64,000 nt of DNA. Source: CAILZL01 sp035548495. Lineage in GTDB: Bacteria; Pseudomonadota; Gammaproteobacteria; Steroidobacterales; Steroidobacteraceae. A model generated the notes under the pieces. That model had not been told where the DNA came from. It ran no database searches and saw nothing but the letters and a program-made list of their open reading frames with translations. This document shows, one piece after another, positions 51,820 to 61,477 of this stretch. Each line of letters opens with the position of its first letter. The first letter of the stretch is position 1. Location: assembly GCA_035548495.1 (NCBI GenBank), contig DASZSV010000026.1, positions 1-64,000 of the forward strand. Reading direction: 5' to 3'. A program made the translations under genes and the position numbers.

Positions 51820-53985
51820 ATGAGCAAGCAAGCTATTGGCGGCGGCCCCAAAAAAGTGTTGTATGCGCTCAAGACCGCGCAACGCATCGGTTTGCTCAAT
51901 ACCACCAAGGCACTGCGTTCGCATAACACCTGCAAGGCCTGTGGTCTGGGTATGGGTGGCCAGCGCGGCGGCATGACCAACGAGCTGGATGAATTTCCCA
52001 GTGTATGTAACAAAAGCATTCAGGCACAGTCCACCGACATTCAACCGCCTATCCCGCATGCGGTGTTATCTCATACGCTGGATGAACTGCGTGAACTGGA
52101 CGGTCATGAACTGGAGCATCTGGGTCGCCTTGGTGATCCCATCTACAAAGCAAAAGACAGTAATCGCTATCAAGTGGTGGAATGGGAATGGGCATTGAAT
52201 CATGCGGCGCAGCGTCTGAAGCACATTGATCCGCAACGCAGCTTCTTTTATTCATCGGGACGATCATCCAATGAAGCCGGTTTTGTATTTCAATTGCTGG
52301 CGCGCGTATACGGCACCAATCACGTCAACAACTGTTCCTATTATTGCCATCAGGCTACCGGCGTGGGACTGGACTCGACCATTGGCACTGGCACCGCGAC
52401 AGTTGAACTGGGTGATCTCAGTCACTGTGATCTGATCTTTGTCATTGGCGCCAATCCTGCTTCCAATCATCCACGCTTTATTCACAAGCTCAAAGCCTGC
52501 CGTGATCGCGGTGGCGAAGTCATTGTTATTAATCCTGCGCGTGAAAATGGTCTGGTGAAATTTGCGCTGCCAAAAAGTCCGGGCTCCATGCTCAAGGGGG
52601 GTGACTGGATTGCCTCGGATTATTTGCAACCGCGTATTGGTACCGACATTGCGTTGTTCAAAGGCATTGCCAGAGTCATTCTTGAACACGGCGCACAGGA
52701 TCAGAATTTTATTGACGCACATTGCACCGGCTTTGCGGAGTTCAAGACCGATATAGAAAACACCGATTGGTCGTTCATAGAATCGCAAACAGGCATCGCT
52801 CGAGTGGATATCGAACGCGTTGCTCAATTGTATGCACGTTCGCGTAATACCGTGTTTGCCTGGGGCATGGGCATGACGCATCACCTGCATGGCGTGGAAA
52901 ATGTGGAGTACATTGCCAACCTTGCCTTGTTGCGCGGCATGCTGGGACGCGTGGGTGCGGGCTTGTTGCCATTGCGCGGTCATAGCAATGTCCAGGGCAT
53001 TGGCACCATTGGTGTCAAGCCGGTGTTGTCCGGCGAAGTGATGCGGCGCATGGAGCAACATTTTGATTTGCAATTGTCACGCGAAAAAGGCTACGACACC
53101 ATGTCAGCCATGCAGGCAGCGTATCGCGGTGAAATGGATGCGGCCATCATCATGGGCGGCAATCTGTACGCCGCCAACCCCAATTCAACATGGAGTGCTG
53201 TGGCACTGAATAAAATCGGTTTCAAATTGTTTTTGACCACCACGCTGAATCAAGGACACATCCATGGAGTGGACGATGGTGAGTCGATGATATTGCCGGT
53301 GACCGCACGCGATGAAGAATGGCAGCCGACCACGCAGGAATCCATGTTCAACTATGTGCGACTGAGCGACGGCGGCATACATCGTCTTGCCAACGTGCGG
53401 CCGGAAGTGGTGATACTCAGTGAGATTGCCAGACGCCTGTTGCCGGAAAGCGCTCTGGACTTCACCGTGTTTCAACAACACCACAAAACCCGTGAAGCCA
53501 TCGCCGCCGTTGTGCCGGGCATGGAGCAGATGAAAGACATTGATGTTGCCAAACAGGAGTTTCACATCCGCGGCCGCATCATGCATGAAATCAAGTTCAA
53601 TACTGCGGATGCCAAGGCGCATTTCAAAACATGTGTCACGCCACAACGCGCCGATCAATTGCTGCTGACCACGGTGCGCAGCGAAGGACAATTCAACACC
53701 ATCATCTATGAACGCACCGACAGCTATCGCAATGGCTTTGATCGCTGGACGGTGATGATGAACAGTGAAGATATGCTGGCCAATGGATTAAGTGATGGCG
53801 GCAAGGCAACATTGATTTCTGCGCATGGCCGCATGGAAGGCATCACCGTGCGGGAATTCAACATTGCGCGCGGCAGCGTCATGGCCTATTTTCCCGAAGC
53901 CAATGTGCTGGTCGGCACCGAAGTTGATCCGCGCAGCAAGACGCCGGCGTTCAAGTCCACGCCGGTGTGGTTTGAGGTGGTTTAG
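51820..53985 (+). CDS. YdeP/FdhF-type molybdopterin oxidoreductase
   Basis: A 721-residue protein of the FdhF/YdeP family, large molybdopterin-dependent oxidoreductases. The N-terminal block CKACGLGMGGQRGGMTNELDEFPSVCNKS is the family metal/cofactor start. Later regions SGRSSNEAGFVFQLLARVYGTNHVNNCSYYCHQATGVGL, FVIGANPASNHPRF and TVFAWGMGMTHHLHGVENVEYIANLALLRGMLGR match. No selenocysteine or TGA in frame occurs. YdeP is linked to acid resistance in E. coli; its reaction is unknown. ATG 51820 gives the standard MSK start. No FdhD-like gene is adjacent. Confidence 0.9.
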   Translation: MSKQAIGGGPKKVLYALKTAQRIGLLNTTKALRSHNTCKACGLGMGGQRGGMTNELDEFPSVCNKSIQAQSTDIQPPIPHAVLSHTLDELRELDGHELEHLGRLGDPIYKAKDSNRYQVVEWEWALNHAAQRLKHIDPQRSFFYSSGRSSNEAGFVFQLLARVYGTNHVNNCSYYCHQATGVGLDSTIGTGTATVELGDLSHCDLIFVIGANPASNHPRFIHKLKACRDRGGEVIVINPARENGLVKFALPKSPGSMLKGGDWIASDYLQPRIGTDIALFKGIARVILEHGAQDQNFIDAHCTGFAEFKTDIENTDWSFIESQTGIARVDIERVAQLYARSRNTVFAWGMGMTHHLHGVENVEYIANLALLRGMLGRVGAGLLPLRGHSNVQGIGTIGVKPVLSGEVMRRMEQHFDLQLSREKGYDTMSAMQAAYRGEMDAAIIMGGNLYAANPNSTWSAVALNKIGFKLFLTTTLNQGHIHGVDDGESMILPVTARDEEWQPTTQESMFNYVRLSDGGIHRLANVRPEVVILSEIARRLLPESALDFTVFQQHHKTREAIAAVVPGMEQMKDIDVAKQEFHIRGRIMHEIKFNTADAKAHFKTCVTPQRADQLLLTTVRSEGQFNTIIYERTDSYRNGFDRWTVMMNSEDMLANGLSDGGKATLISAHGRMEGITVREFNIARGSVMAYFPEANVLVGTEVDPRSKTPAFKSTPVWFEVV

Positions 53986-54060
53986 GGAAACTGTAGGTTG
54001 GCGCTGAACACAGTGAAGCCCGCCTCTCAGTAGGGCGGGATACATCCCGCCTTTAATAAT

Positions 54061-54100
54061 CATGGTGGGTTACGCGGAGGAGCCGCTAACCCACCCTACG
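54061..54100. repeat. Palindromic repeat, family E copy 1
   Basis: CATGGTGGGTTACGCGGAGG then AGCCGCTAACCCACCCTACG folds as GGTGGGTTA with TAACCCACC (perfect 9-base-pair stem). Just upstream, 54029-54054 has two alternative stems (CCCGCC with GGCGGG). An inverted near-copy is at 55612-55651. Confidence 0.85.
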
Positions 54101-54133
54101 AGAATCTGAAAGACCATCCAAGAAATTGCAACT

Positions 54134-55588
54134 ATGAAATCCACCGTCTATTTATTTGCTTTATCTTTGGTGCTTGCATTCGGCGCTTTTGCAGCGCGAG
54201 CAAATCCCAACATCTCGCACCACACTCAACACAACAGAGTCATCATACTTACCGACATCGGCGCCGATCCCGATGATTCGGAATCAATGGTTCGATTGCT
54301 GCTGTATTCCAATGTCATCGACATTAAAGGCTTAGTCGCCACGACGTCTGTTTGGCAAAAGACCGTCAATCATCCTGGCATGATCGATGCGATCATCAAG
54401 GCATATGGCAAGGTGCAGCCAAATCTGTTGAAGCATGAATCCGGATTCCCTGATGCACAATCATTATTGAAGAAGGTAACCCATGGTCTGCCGGTGTATG
54501 GCATGCAAGGCGTGGGTGATGGCAAGGATTCACCGGGCTCGGAGTTGATCATCAAGGTGCTGAAAGAAAAAGATGATCGGCCCCTGTGGATACCGGTGTG
54601 GGGTGGTGTGAATACGCTGGCACAAGCGTTATACGAAATCAGAAAAACGGAAACACCGGCCGAAGCACAACGACTGATTGCCAAGTTGCGCGTGTACACC
54701 ATCTCCGACCAGGATGACAGCGGCAGCTGGATCAGAAGCAACTTTCCGGAGTTGTTTTACATTGTCAGTCCCGGCGATGACTATGGCAATGCGACGTGGA
54801 TTGCCATCAACACTCCCATCGACGGCATCAATAACGAAACCATCAGCAACAAGTGGCTGGCGGAAAACATTCAACAAGGTCATGGCGCACTGGGTGCTGT
54901 GTATCCTGATGTTGCTTACGGCATGGAAGGCGATACGCCTTCGTTCCTAAATCTCATTCCCGATGGACTGAGTGATCCAGAACATCCGGACTGGGGCGGC
55001 TGGGGTGGCCGCTATGAACTTTATAAGCCGGAATTTATAGCCACACGAAATAGTGTGTCCGGATTACCTCAAGTGCCGGAGACGCGAAAAATATGGACCA
55101 ATGCAGTGGATAGCTACACACCGGCGGTTCAGGGTGAATATGGCCGTGCGACTAATTCCGGTACGACGACGTTCACCAGCAACAAGGCCACGTTGTGGCG
55201 CTGGCGCGATGACTTTCAAAATGATTTCGCGGCGCGGATGAGTTGGTGCACGCAGTCTTACACGCATGCCAATCATCCACCAGTGCCGCAATTACTGACG
55301 CCCGATCACCTCACTGTGAAATCCGGCGAGAGATTTTCATTGAATGCCACAGCCACCGACCCGGATGGTGACAGCCTCAGCTATCTATGGTTCAACTATC
55401 CTGAAGCCGGTTCATACAAGCATCTGATCAAAATCGATTCCGCCGAGAACTTGTCCAGTGTAAATGTCGTGGCTCCGATTGTTGATCAACCTGAAACCGC
55501 GCAATTTATTTTGCGTGTAACCGACAAAGGAAAACCAGCCTTGTCGCGTTACAAGAGAGTGATTGTGACGATTGTGCCGCAGTCGTGA
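54134..55588 (+). CDS. Secreted DUF1593 nucleoside-hydrolase-like protein
   Basis: A 484-residue exported protein (signal peptide ending AFAARAN) of DUF1593. The main domain has a nucleoside-hydrolase-like start, RVIILTDIGADPDDSESMVRLLLYSN, then VYGMQGVGDGKDSPGSELIIKVLKEKDDRPLWIPVWGGVNTLAQALYE and YTISDQDDSGSWIRSNFPELFYIVSPGDDYG. The last 100 residues form an immunoglobulin-like domain (LTVKSGERFSLNATATDPDGDSLSYLWF). It probably acts on a polysaccharide or nucleoside-like glycoside outside the cell. It is flanked by inverted repeats of family E. Confidence 0.88.
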   Translation: MKSTVYLFALSLVLAFGAFAARANPNISHHTQHNRVIILTDIGADPDDSESMVRLLLYSNVIDIKGLVATTSVWQKTVNHPGMIDAIIKAYGKVQPNLLKHESGFPDAQSLLKKVTHGLPVYGMQGVGDGKDSPGSELIIKVLKEKDDRPLWIPVWGGVNTLAQALYEIRKTETPAEAQRLIAKLRVYTISDQDDSGSWIRSNFPELFYIVSPGDDYGNATWIAINTPIDGINNETISNKWLAENIQQGHGALGAVYPDVAYGMEGDTPSFLNLIPDGLSDPEHPDWGGWGGRYELYKPEFIATRNSVSGLPQVPETRKIWTNAVDSYTPAVQGEYGRATNSGTTTFTSNKATLWRWRDDFQNDFAARMSWCTQSYTHANHPPVPQLLTPDHLTVKSGERFSLNATATDPDGDSLSYLWFNYPEAGSYKHLIKIDSAENLSSVNVVAPIVDQPETAQFILRVTDKGKPALSRYKRVIVTIVPQS

Positions 55589-55611
55589 TGCCGGCACGCA
55601 ATCACTTCGCT

Positions 55612-55651
55612 GTAGGGTGGCGTTAGCGGTTCCTCCGCGTAACCCACCATG
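55612..55651. repeat. Palindromic repeat, family E copy 2 (inverted)
   Basis: Read on the - strand it is CATGGTGGGTTACGCGGAGG then AACCGCTAACGCCACCCTAC, matching copy 1 except for one substitution and one inserted G. It lies 23 bases after the DUF1593 stop, opposite in direction to the copy upstream of that gene. Confidence 0.85.
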
Positions 55652-55877
55652 TGCGGTTCACGGCGGCATACACCCCGCCATGTTGTGTCGCCGCTGCCAG
55701 TATCGCGATGATTCCTGAGCGGTGAGGGAGCAACGGCTGACGGCATTTGTCTGAGAAATTCAAATTACTTGATTGTAAGAATGGATTGTTACACTAACAC
55801 GCAAATTTGCACTATTGTCTCCGCCCATTCTCCAGTACAAGAATCGTAAATGCACCGTGTCTGTTGAGGAGCTCGAT

Positions 55878-56696
55878 ATGATCAGGAATTCCTTTAGCCG
55901 TTATTTCCATGTGTTGATCCTGGCATTGCTAACTGTTGGCTCAGCACCGGTTTCAGCAGCCCCCAATGCAAGTGTTAAAAATCAATTGCAGGCGGACATC
56001 AATGGTTCGTGGCGTGCGCCGGAAAATCGTGCGCGCGACAAGTATCGTCATCCCTTGCAAACCCTGATGTTCTTTGGTGTGAAACCTGACTCAACAGTGA
56101 TCGAGCTGATTCCCGGCAACAAACTGTGGTACGCGGAAATACTGGCGCCATTCCTGCACGATCATGGTCATTACATCGCGGCCAATCAAAAGTCCAACAG
56201 TGAAGACACCGGCCAGAAGGACAGAATGGCCATGGAGCGCGCGCAATTCGACAAGGCCGAGATACGCGAATTTGATTTCAATGCGCCGGATTTTGGTCCG
56301 CCCGATTCAGCAGATTTCTTTTTGACCTTTCGCAATGTGCACAACTTTGCGATGAATCACAAAGAAGATGCATTGTTCGCTGCGATCTACAAAGTGCTGA
56401 AGCCCGGCGGTGTGCTGGGTGTTGTTGATCATCGCGCCGCCGACGGCAAGACATTGGATGAGGTGTTGAAGTCCGGTTATTTGCCGCAACCGTTCGTGGT
56501 TGCCGCGGCCGAGAAAGCGGGATTCAAACTCGTTGCCACCAGTGACGTTAATCGCAATCACAAAGACAATACGGATCACCCCAAGGGCGTTTGGACCTTG
56601 CCGCCGACACTCAGGGAAGGCGACAAAGATCGTGAGAAATATCTCACCATCGGTGAGAGCGACCGGTTTACGTTGAAGTTCGTGAAGCCCAAGTAA
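55878..56696 (+). CDS. Exported SAM-methyltransferase homologue (COG4798-like)
   Basis: A protein of about 272 residues with a signal peptide (FHVLILALLTVGSAPVSA, then APNAS) before a class I methyltransferase-like domain. HPLQTLMFFGVKPDSTVIELIPGNKLWYAEILAPFL is motif I, but the glycine-rich loop reads PGNKLW instead of PGGGxY. FRNVHNFAMNHKEDALFAAIYKVLKPGGVLGVVDHRA follows and is standard. SAM is not known in the periplasm, so the enzyme may have a different reaction. ATG 55878 lies behind GAGGAG and gives the signal peptide. Confidence 0.82.
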   Translation: MIRNSFSRYFHVLILALLTVGSAPVSAAPNASVKNQLQADINGSWRAPENRARDKYRHPLQTLMFFGVKPDSTVIELIPGNKLWYAEILAPFLHDHGHYIAANQKSNSEDTGQKDRMAMERAQFDKAEIREFDFNAPDFGPPDSADFFLTFRNVHNFAMNHKEDALFAAIYKVLKPGGVLGVVDHRAADGKTLDEVLKSGYLPQPFVVAAAEKAGFKLVATSDVNRNHKDNTDHPKGVWTLPPTLREGDKDREKYLTIGESDRFTLKFVKPK

Positions 56697-56777
56697 TTTG
56701 GGCTGTAAATGACATTTGAAGGTACGGGGGCGCTGGCTGTGCGGCTTCGCTCAGCATCTTTTCAGCATCAGCGATTA

Positions 56778-56882
56778 GCTTGGCTAATACGTTATTTTCG
56801 AGATCGCCGTGAACCCGTCCTTGGGGGCTCCGGCAAAAACCTCCTGTTTTTGACGGTCTCGAAAATAACGTATTAGCCAAGC
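56778..56882. repeat. Hairpin repeat, family D copy 2
   Basis: Perfect 26-base inverted arms (56778-56803 GCTTGGCTAATACG... and 56857-56882) flank the conserved core GATCGCCGTGAACCC...GTTTTTGACGG. It lies between the convergent methyltransferase and hemN genes, so it may end both transcripts. Confidence 0.85.
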
Positions 56883-56952
56883 CAATCAGGATGAGCCGCA
56901 AGTGGTGTGAGAAATACAGTGCAGCCGTGACTACGCAGTCGGCAACGATTTA

Positions 56953-58344
56953 TCAAACCGCTTTCGAGAACTGCTGTTGCGTTGCGTGCTTCAGATAAGC
57001 ATCGAATACCATGGCAACATGTCGCAACAGCAATCGGCCCTTGGGTGTAACTTGCAGGGACTCGCGGTCAAGATCAATCAGGCCATCCTGTTGCAGGTGT
57101 TGCAATTCAAGCATCTCATGAAGGAAGTACCAGTTGAAATCAATATTCAGTTGCGCTGACAGTTGATTGAAGTTCAGGTATCCGTGACACATGACTTCCT
57201 GAATGACCCTGCGACGAATTTCATCGTCGCGATCAAGTACTACACCACGCCGGACCGGAAGGGAGGGGGTATCCAGCATGGCGTAGTACTCAATCAGCGT
57301 TTTCGCATTTTGTGAGTAGGTGTTGGCAATCTTGCCGATCGAACTCACGCCCAAGCCGATGAGGTCACAATCGGCTCGGGTCGAGTAGCCCTGAAAATTG
57401 CGCTGTAAGGTGCCATCCTGTTGCGCCTTCACCAGTTCATCATCGGCACGTGCGAAATGATCCATGCCGATATATACGTAACCCGCTTCCATCAACTTTG
57501 TAATGGAGAGTTGCAACAGCGCGAGGCGCGTGATGGCGTTGGGCAATTCCGCCTCATTGATCTGGCGTTGCGCCTTGAACAATCGCGGCATGTGAGCATA
57601 GCCATACAAGGCAATGCGCTCCGGTGTGGCACTGATGACCTGATCCAGTGTGTGCGCAAATTTTTCAGCCGTCTGTTTCGGCAGGCCGTAAATCAGATCC
57701 ACGTTGACTGACTTGAAGCCAAGCTCATGTGCGAGATGAATGGCGCGCAATGTGTCGTCCACGGATTGCACACGATTCACCGCGACCTGTACATCGCGAT
57801 CGAAGTCCTGCACGCCCAGACTGATGCGATTGAAGCCGAGTGCAGCAAGATGCGGCAGTGTGTCTTCAGTCAAGGTACGCGGATCAATCTCAATGGAAAA
57901 TTCATGTGCACCGCCGGTTTGCAGATTGAAATGTTGCTGTAACTTTGCAATCAGTGCCTCAAGCTGGGTTGTTGACAGGAACGTCGGCGTACCACCGCCC
58001 AAATGCAACTGCGCTGCCGGTCGCGAGGTGTCAAACAATGCGGCCTGCAATTCGATTTCACGAAACAGATAACGCAGATAAACATCGGCTTTTGAATGAT
58101 CGCGTGTGATGACACGATTGCAGCCGCAATAAAAGCACGGACTGGCGCAGAACGGTACATGAACATAAATGGAAAGGGGCGTGCCTTGTTCGTTGCTCGA
58201 TGCCGCCGCACTCTGATACTGCGTAACCCCGAAGCCATTGTGAAATTCAACTGCTGTCGGATATGAGGTGTAACGCGGGCCGTTGATGTCGTAACGGCGA
58301 ATCAGATCGGCATCAATCAGGATCGTGTCTTGAATGTTCTGCAT
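56953..58344 (-). CDS. hemN: Oxygen-independent coproporphyrinogen III oxidase
   Basis: A 463-residue radical-SAM enzyme converting coproporphyrinogen III to protoporphyrinogen IX without oxygen. The cluster motif CASPCFYCGCN is in the correct place. LHLGGGTPTFLSTTQLEALI and ALYGYAHMPRLFKAQRQINEAELPN follow as in HemN, and the C-terminal domain ends RLLLRHVAMVFDAYL. ATG 58344 is preferred to TTG 58365. A 7-base inverted pair (GCCAACC 58354-58360, GGTTGGC 58374-58380) lies just upstream. No FNR box was recognised. Confidence 0.95.
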   Translation of the reverse strand: MQNIQDTILIDADLIRRYDINGPRYTSYPTAVEFHNGFGVTQYQSAAASSNEQGTPLSIYVHVPFCASPCFYCGCNRVITRDHSKADVYLRYLFREIELQAALFDTSRPAAQLHLGGGTPTFLSTTQLEALIAKLQQHFNLQTGGAHEFSIEIDPRTLTEDTLPHLAALGFNRISLGVQDFDRDVQVAVNRVQSVDDTLRAIHLAHELGFKSVNVDLIYGLPKQTAEKFAHTLDQVISATPERIALYGYAHMPRLFKAQRQINEAELPNAITRLALLQLSITKLMEAGYVYIGMDHFARADDELVKAQQDGTLQRNFQGYSTRADCDLIGLGVSSIGKIANTYSQNAKTLIEYYAMLDTPSLPVRRGVVLDRDDEIRRRVIQEVMCHGYLNFNQLSAQLNIDFNWYFLHEMLELQHLQQDGLIDLDRESLQVTPKGRLLLRHVAMVFDAYLKHATQQQFSKAV

Positions 58345-58450
58345 TGGATAATTGCCAACCGTCAACGTTGTTGGGTTGGCATCTTATCCGTACGAATTCA
58401 ATCTCCCCATACGTGATACTGGTGATGCGTTACGGTACTGCCGCACTTCG

Positions 58451-59446
58451 TTACCACAGATGATGCACGGAAGGTTTGATGTACTTGTCGTAGATCGCTT
58501 TGACACCGTCCATCTCCGCCTGGGTGAGTGCCCGCAAATTGGCCGCAGCCAGATTCGGTTTGACCTGATCGACACGTGATGCACCGGGAATAACCGTGGA
58601 TACTTCGGGGAACATCAACACCCAGCGCAAGGCCCATGCCGCGAGATCCGAGTTTGCAGGGAACAATGCTTTCAATTCTTCAACGGCTTTCAGACCGGTT
58701 TCGTAATCAACGCCGGAAAAGGTTTCGCCCTTGTCGAACGCCTTGCCTTCGCGGTTGAAGTTGCGGTGATCGTCCTTGCCGAATTGCGTTGCCTTTGAAT
58801 ACTTGCCGCTCAACAGACCACTCGCCAGCGGTACGCGCACGATAATGCCTGCATCCTTCTTGCGCGCTTCGCCGAAGAACACTTCTGCTGGTCGCATGCG
58901 GAACATGTTGAAGATGATTTGAATGGTGGTGACATTGGCATACTGAATGGCCTTCAATGCCTGATCAATGGTTTCCACGGATACACCGAGGTTCAGGACC
59001 TTGCCTTCCACTTTCAGTTCATCGAACAGCGCGAAAATCTCCGGGCGATCATAAGTGGCTTGCGGCGGGCAATGCAGTTGAACAAGATCAAGTGCTTCCA
59101 GTCCGGAGTTTTTCAAGCTGTGTTCCACATAACTGCGCAGTGCCGCAACCGTATATCCGGCATCAACATGCGGATTGATGAACCGCCCGCACTTGGTGGC
59201 AACATATATGCGTTGTCCCAGTGCCTGGCGGCGCCGCACCACGCGACCCACGGCGGCTTCACTCAGCCGATCGCTGTATACATCAGCGGTGTCGATGAAA
59301 TTGACGCCATTGTCGATGGCGGTTTCAATGATGCGTTCTGCAGTCGCATTATCAAAAGGTTCGCCCCAGCGGCCGCCAACCTGCCAGGTGCCCAGAGAAA
59401 TTTCGGATACATTGAATCCGGTTTTGCCGAGTCTGCGGAATTGCAT
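58451..59446 (-). CDS. Aldo/keto reductase
   Basis: A 331-residue NADPH-dependent oxidoreductase of the AKR superfamily (tetrameric YghZ/Tas-like group). The tetrad is visible: Asp and Tyr in FIDTADVYSDRLSE, Lys in YVATKCGRF, His in DLVQLHCPPQ. The cofactor stretch VSTVIPGASRVDQVKPNLAA is typical. Its N-terminus MQFRRLGKTGFNVSEISLGTWQVGGRWG matches the family. The substrate is unknown. It is monocistronic. Confidence 0.92.
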   Translation of the reverse strand: MQFRRLGKTGFNVSEISLGTWQVGGRWGEPFDNATAERIIETAIDNGVNFIDTADVYSDRLSEAAVGRVVRRRQALGQRIYVATKCGRFINPHVDAGYTVAALRSYVEHSLKNSGLEALDLVQLHCPPQATYDRPEIFALFDELKVEGKVLNLGVSVETIDQALKAIQYANVTTIQIIFNMFRMRPAEVFFGEARKKDAGIIVRVPLASGLLSGKYSKATQFGKDDHRNFNREGKAFDKGETFSGVDYETGLKAVEELKALFPANSDLAAWALRWVLMFPEVSTVIPGASRVDQVKPNLAAANLRALTQAEMDGVKAIYDKYIKPSVHHLW

Positions 59447-59780
59447 GAATATCTCCAGTTAAGCCAATTCCGCAATTATGCCGCATCAACCGGCAAAGCA
59501 ATATCATCATTGATTATGAGAACGTCACAACGTTCTTCTGAAAATGTCTGAGAATTGTCGTCCAGCTGATTGTTCCCGGTATGATAATCGGGAATGCGTC
59601 ATGACTGAGCAGGCATTTGCTGCCTGTGATCAAGGCAGTGATTGCAGGTAAATTGTCCAGAGCGATGTGCGTTAATGCGATGGCTGGTTGCACGCATCAG
59701 TCCGTATTTCTCACCAAATGGACAGACGAAGGCGGTGAGTGACTTGATTACCAGTGCGAGACATGTCGGCTAGCTGCTGG
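59447..59780. other. Intergenic region without a gene
   Basis: About 330 bases between the aldo/keto reductase start and the hybrid kinase end. A short stem TTCCCG (59573-59578) with CGGGAA (59589-59594) is present. No gene or strong promoter was recognised. Confidence 0.4.
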
Positions 59781-61319
59781 TCATGAATTCAGTGGTTGCG
59801 CGATCAACAGCTCCGACAATGCGTGCGTGAGTCTGGCCACTTGTACCGGTTTGCTCAGCAGCCGTGAATCAGCCACATCCTGTTGCGCCCGCAGTGCGAG
59901 TGAAGTATCGCCGGTGAGAAACACTGCGGGCAGCCGCGACGTTGAAATGGCGCGCAGCGTTTTGACGATTTCGATTCCAGTATGATTTGCATCAACATGA
60001 TAATCACTGACAATGGCGGCGATTTGTGCGGCGTGCTCGGTAAATGTGGTGATGGCAGACTGCTGTGACGATGCGGACAGCACCATGAAGCCTTCCAGTT
60101 CCAGCGACAGGCACAATGCTTCGCGCACCGCACGATCATCTTCAATCACCAGTATGTAACCCTGGGGAATGCTGACCGCAGAGGTGCTCTGCGAACTGCT
60201 GTCGACCACGTGCGTGGGTTGGGAAATTGCCCCTCTTGGTATGCTGATGCGAAAGGTGGTGCCGCGTCCCGGTTGTGATTCCACTGCAATGGCATAGCCA
60301 AGCAGTTCGGCGATTTGCTTGACGATGGCAAGACCAAGACCAACACCCGGGCGATCAGGGCGATGTCCCGGTGTCTGATAATAAGCGTCGAAAATTTTTG
60401 CCACCTGATCACGTGGAATGCCGACGCCGGTATCGGCGATCTCAATGGTGGCGCCGTTGCTGTCGGTCAACACTTTTACATCGACACTTCCGGCATCGGT
60501 GTATTTGATGGCGTTGCCAATCAGGTTCTGCACCAGTTGCCGCAGCAGCACGCGATCGGTATGTACATTGATGTCTGCGATGTCCGTGTTCAAAGCAAGC
60601 TGTTTTGCCGAGGCAACCGAACCGAATTGTTCGCGTAATTCGGCAATCAGTTCCGGCATGTTGATGTGTTCATTCTTGACTTGAACCGTGCCCGATTCGA
60701 GTTTGCTGATGTCCAGCAGCGCGTTCAGCAACTCGGTCATCGCTTCGATGGCATGATGCTGGCGATCGGCAATGGCGAGCAGGTCGGATTTGCTGAGCTT
60801 GCGTTCCAGTCCTGCGTGCAGACTGGCGTTCAACAATTGCAGTGCCTGCAAAGGTTGACGCAGGTCATGACTGGCCGTGGCAAGAAAGCGGCTCTTGGTG
60901 TGTGCCGCCGCTTTTGCAACTTCGCTGGCCTCGCGCAATTGCTCGGTCAATGCATGCCAGTCCGACATGTCGCGTACCGCAGCGGCGATGTAAAGTTTGT
61001 CAGTGGTGTGAATTGGGCTGAGACTGACCCAGATGGGAAATTCGTGTCCGTCACGATGCAGGCCGAATAACGGTACGCCGCGCTGACCCATGGCGCGTTG
61101 CACAGGTTGCGCCACATAGTCATGACGGTGCGTCAGATGGGCACGCCGGTAACGCGCGGGCATCAATACTTCCATGATGCGACCGGCGAGTTCTTCCGGC
61201 TGGTAACCAAACAACGTGGTCACGGCAGCATTGGCGAATACAATCTCGCCCTTGTCGTCGGTGAGAATCAACGCATCGGGCGCCTGTTGCAGCAAGGACT
61301 CGGCAATGGCCGGATTCAC
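59781..61319 (-). CDS. Hybrid PAS sensor kinase with receiver
   Basis: A 512-residue soluble hybrid kinase. Residues 1-125 are a PAS domain (DALILTDDKGEIVFANAAVTTLFGYQPEELAGR). The phospho-acceptor His is in SRFLATASHDLRQPLQALQLL. The ATPase domain shows NLIGNAIKYTD, IEIADTGVGIPRDQVAKIF and GVGLGLAIVKQIAELL. A C-terminal receiver (YILVIEDDRAVREALCLSLELEGF) has its Asp in AAIVSDYHVDANHTG. There is no membrane segment. It lies beside, and divergent from, a second kinase and a FixJ regulator, so the three probably form one pathway. Confidence 0.92.
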   Translation of the reverse strand: MNPAIAESLLQQAPDALILTDDKGEIVFANAAVTTLFGYQPEELAGRIMEVLMPARYRRAHLTHRHDYVAQPVQRAMGQRGVPLFGLHRDGHEFPIWVSLSPIHTTDKLYIAAAVRDMSDWHALTEQLREASEVAKAAAHTKSRFLATASHDLRQPLQALQLLNASLHAGLERKLSKSDLLAIADRQHHAIEAMTELLNALLDISKLESGTVQVKNEHINMPELIAELREQFGSVASAKQLALNTDIADINVHTDRVLLRQLVQNLIGNAIKYTDAGSVDVKVLTDSNGATIEIADTGVGIPRDQVAKIFDAYYQTPGHRPDRPGVGLGLAIVKQIAELLGYAIAVESQPGRGTTFRISIPRGAISQPTHVVDSSSQSTSAVSIPQGYILVIEDDRAVREALCLSLELEGFMVLSASSQQSAITTFTEHAAQIAAIVSDYHVDANHTGIEIVKTLRAISTSRLPAVFLTGDTSLALRAQQDVADSRLLSKPVQVARLTHALSELLIAQPLNS

Positions 61320-61477
61320 AAAGCATTCCCCTGTAGTTTGGGTGGTTATCTAAGTCAATCGCAATGGCTACGATATACGCAATCATACACCGTGGTTAGG
61401 TGCATGCCGCATAGCCGCGATGCGTTCGCTGCATTGTAAGATGCTGCTTCACAACATTGGCCGGGGAATTTTCATTA

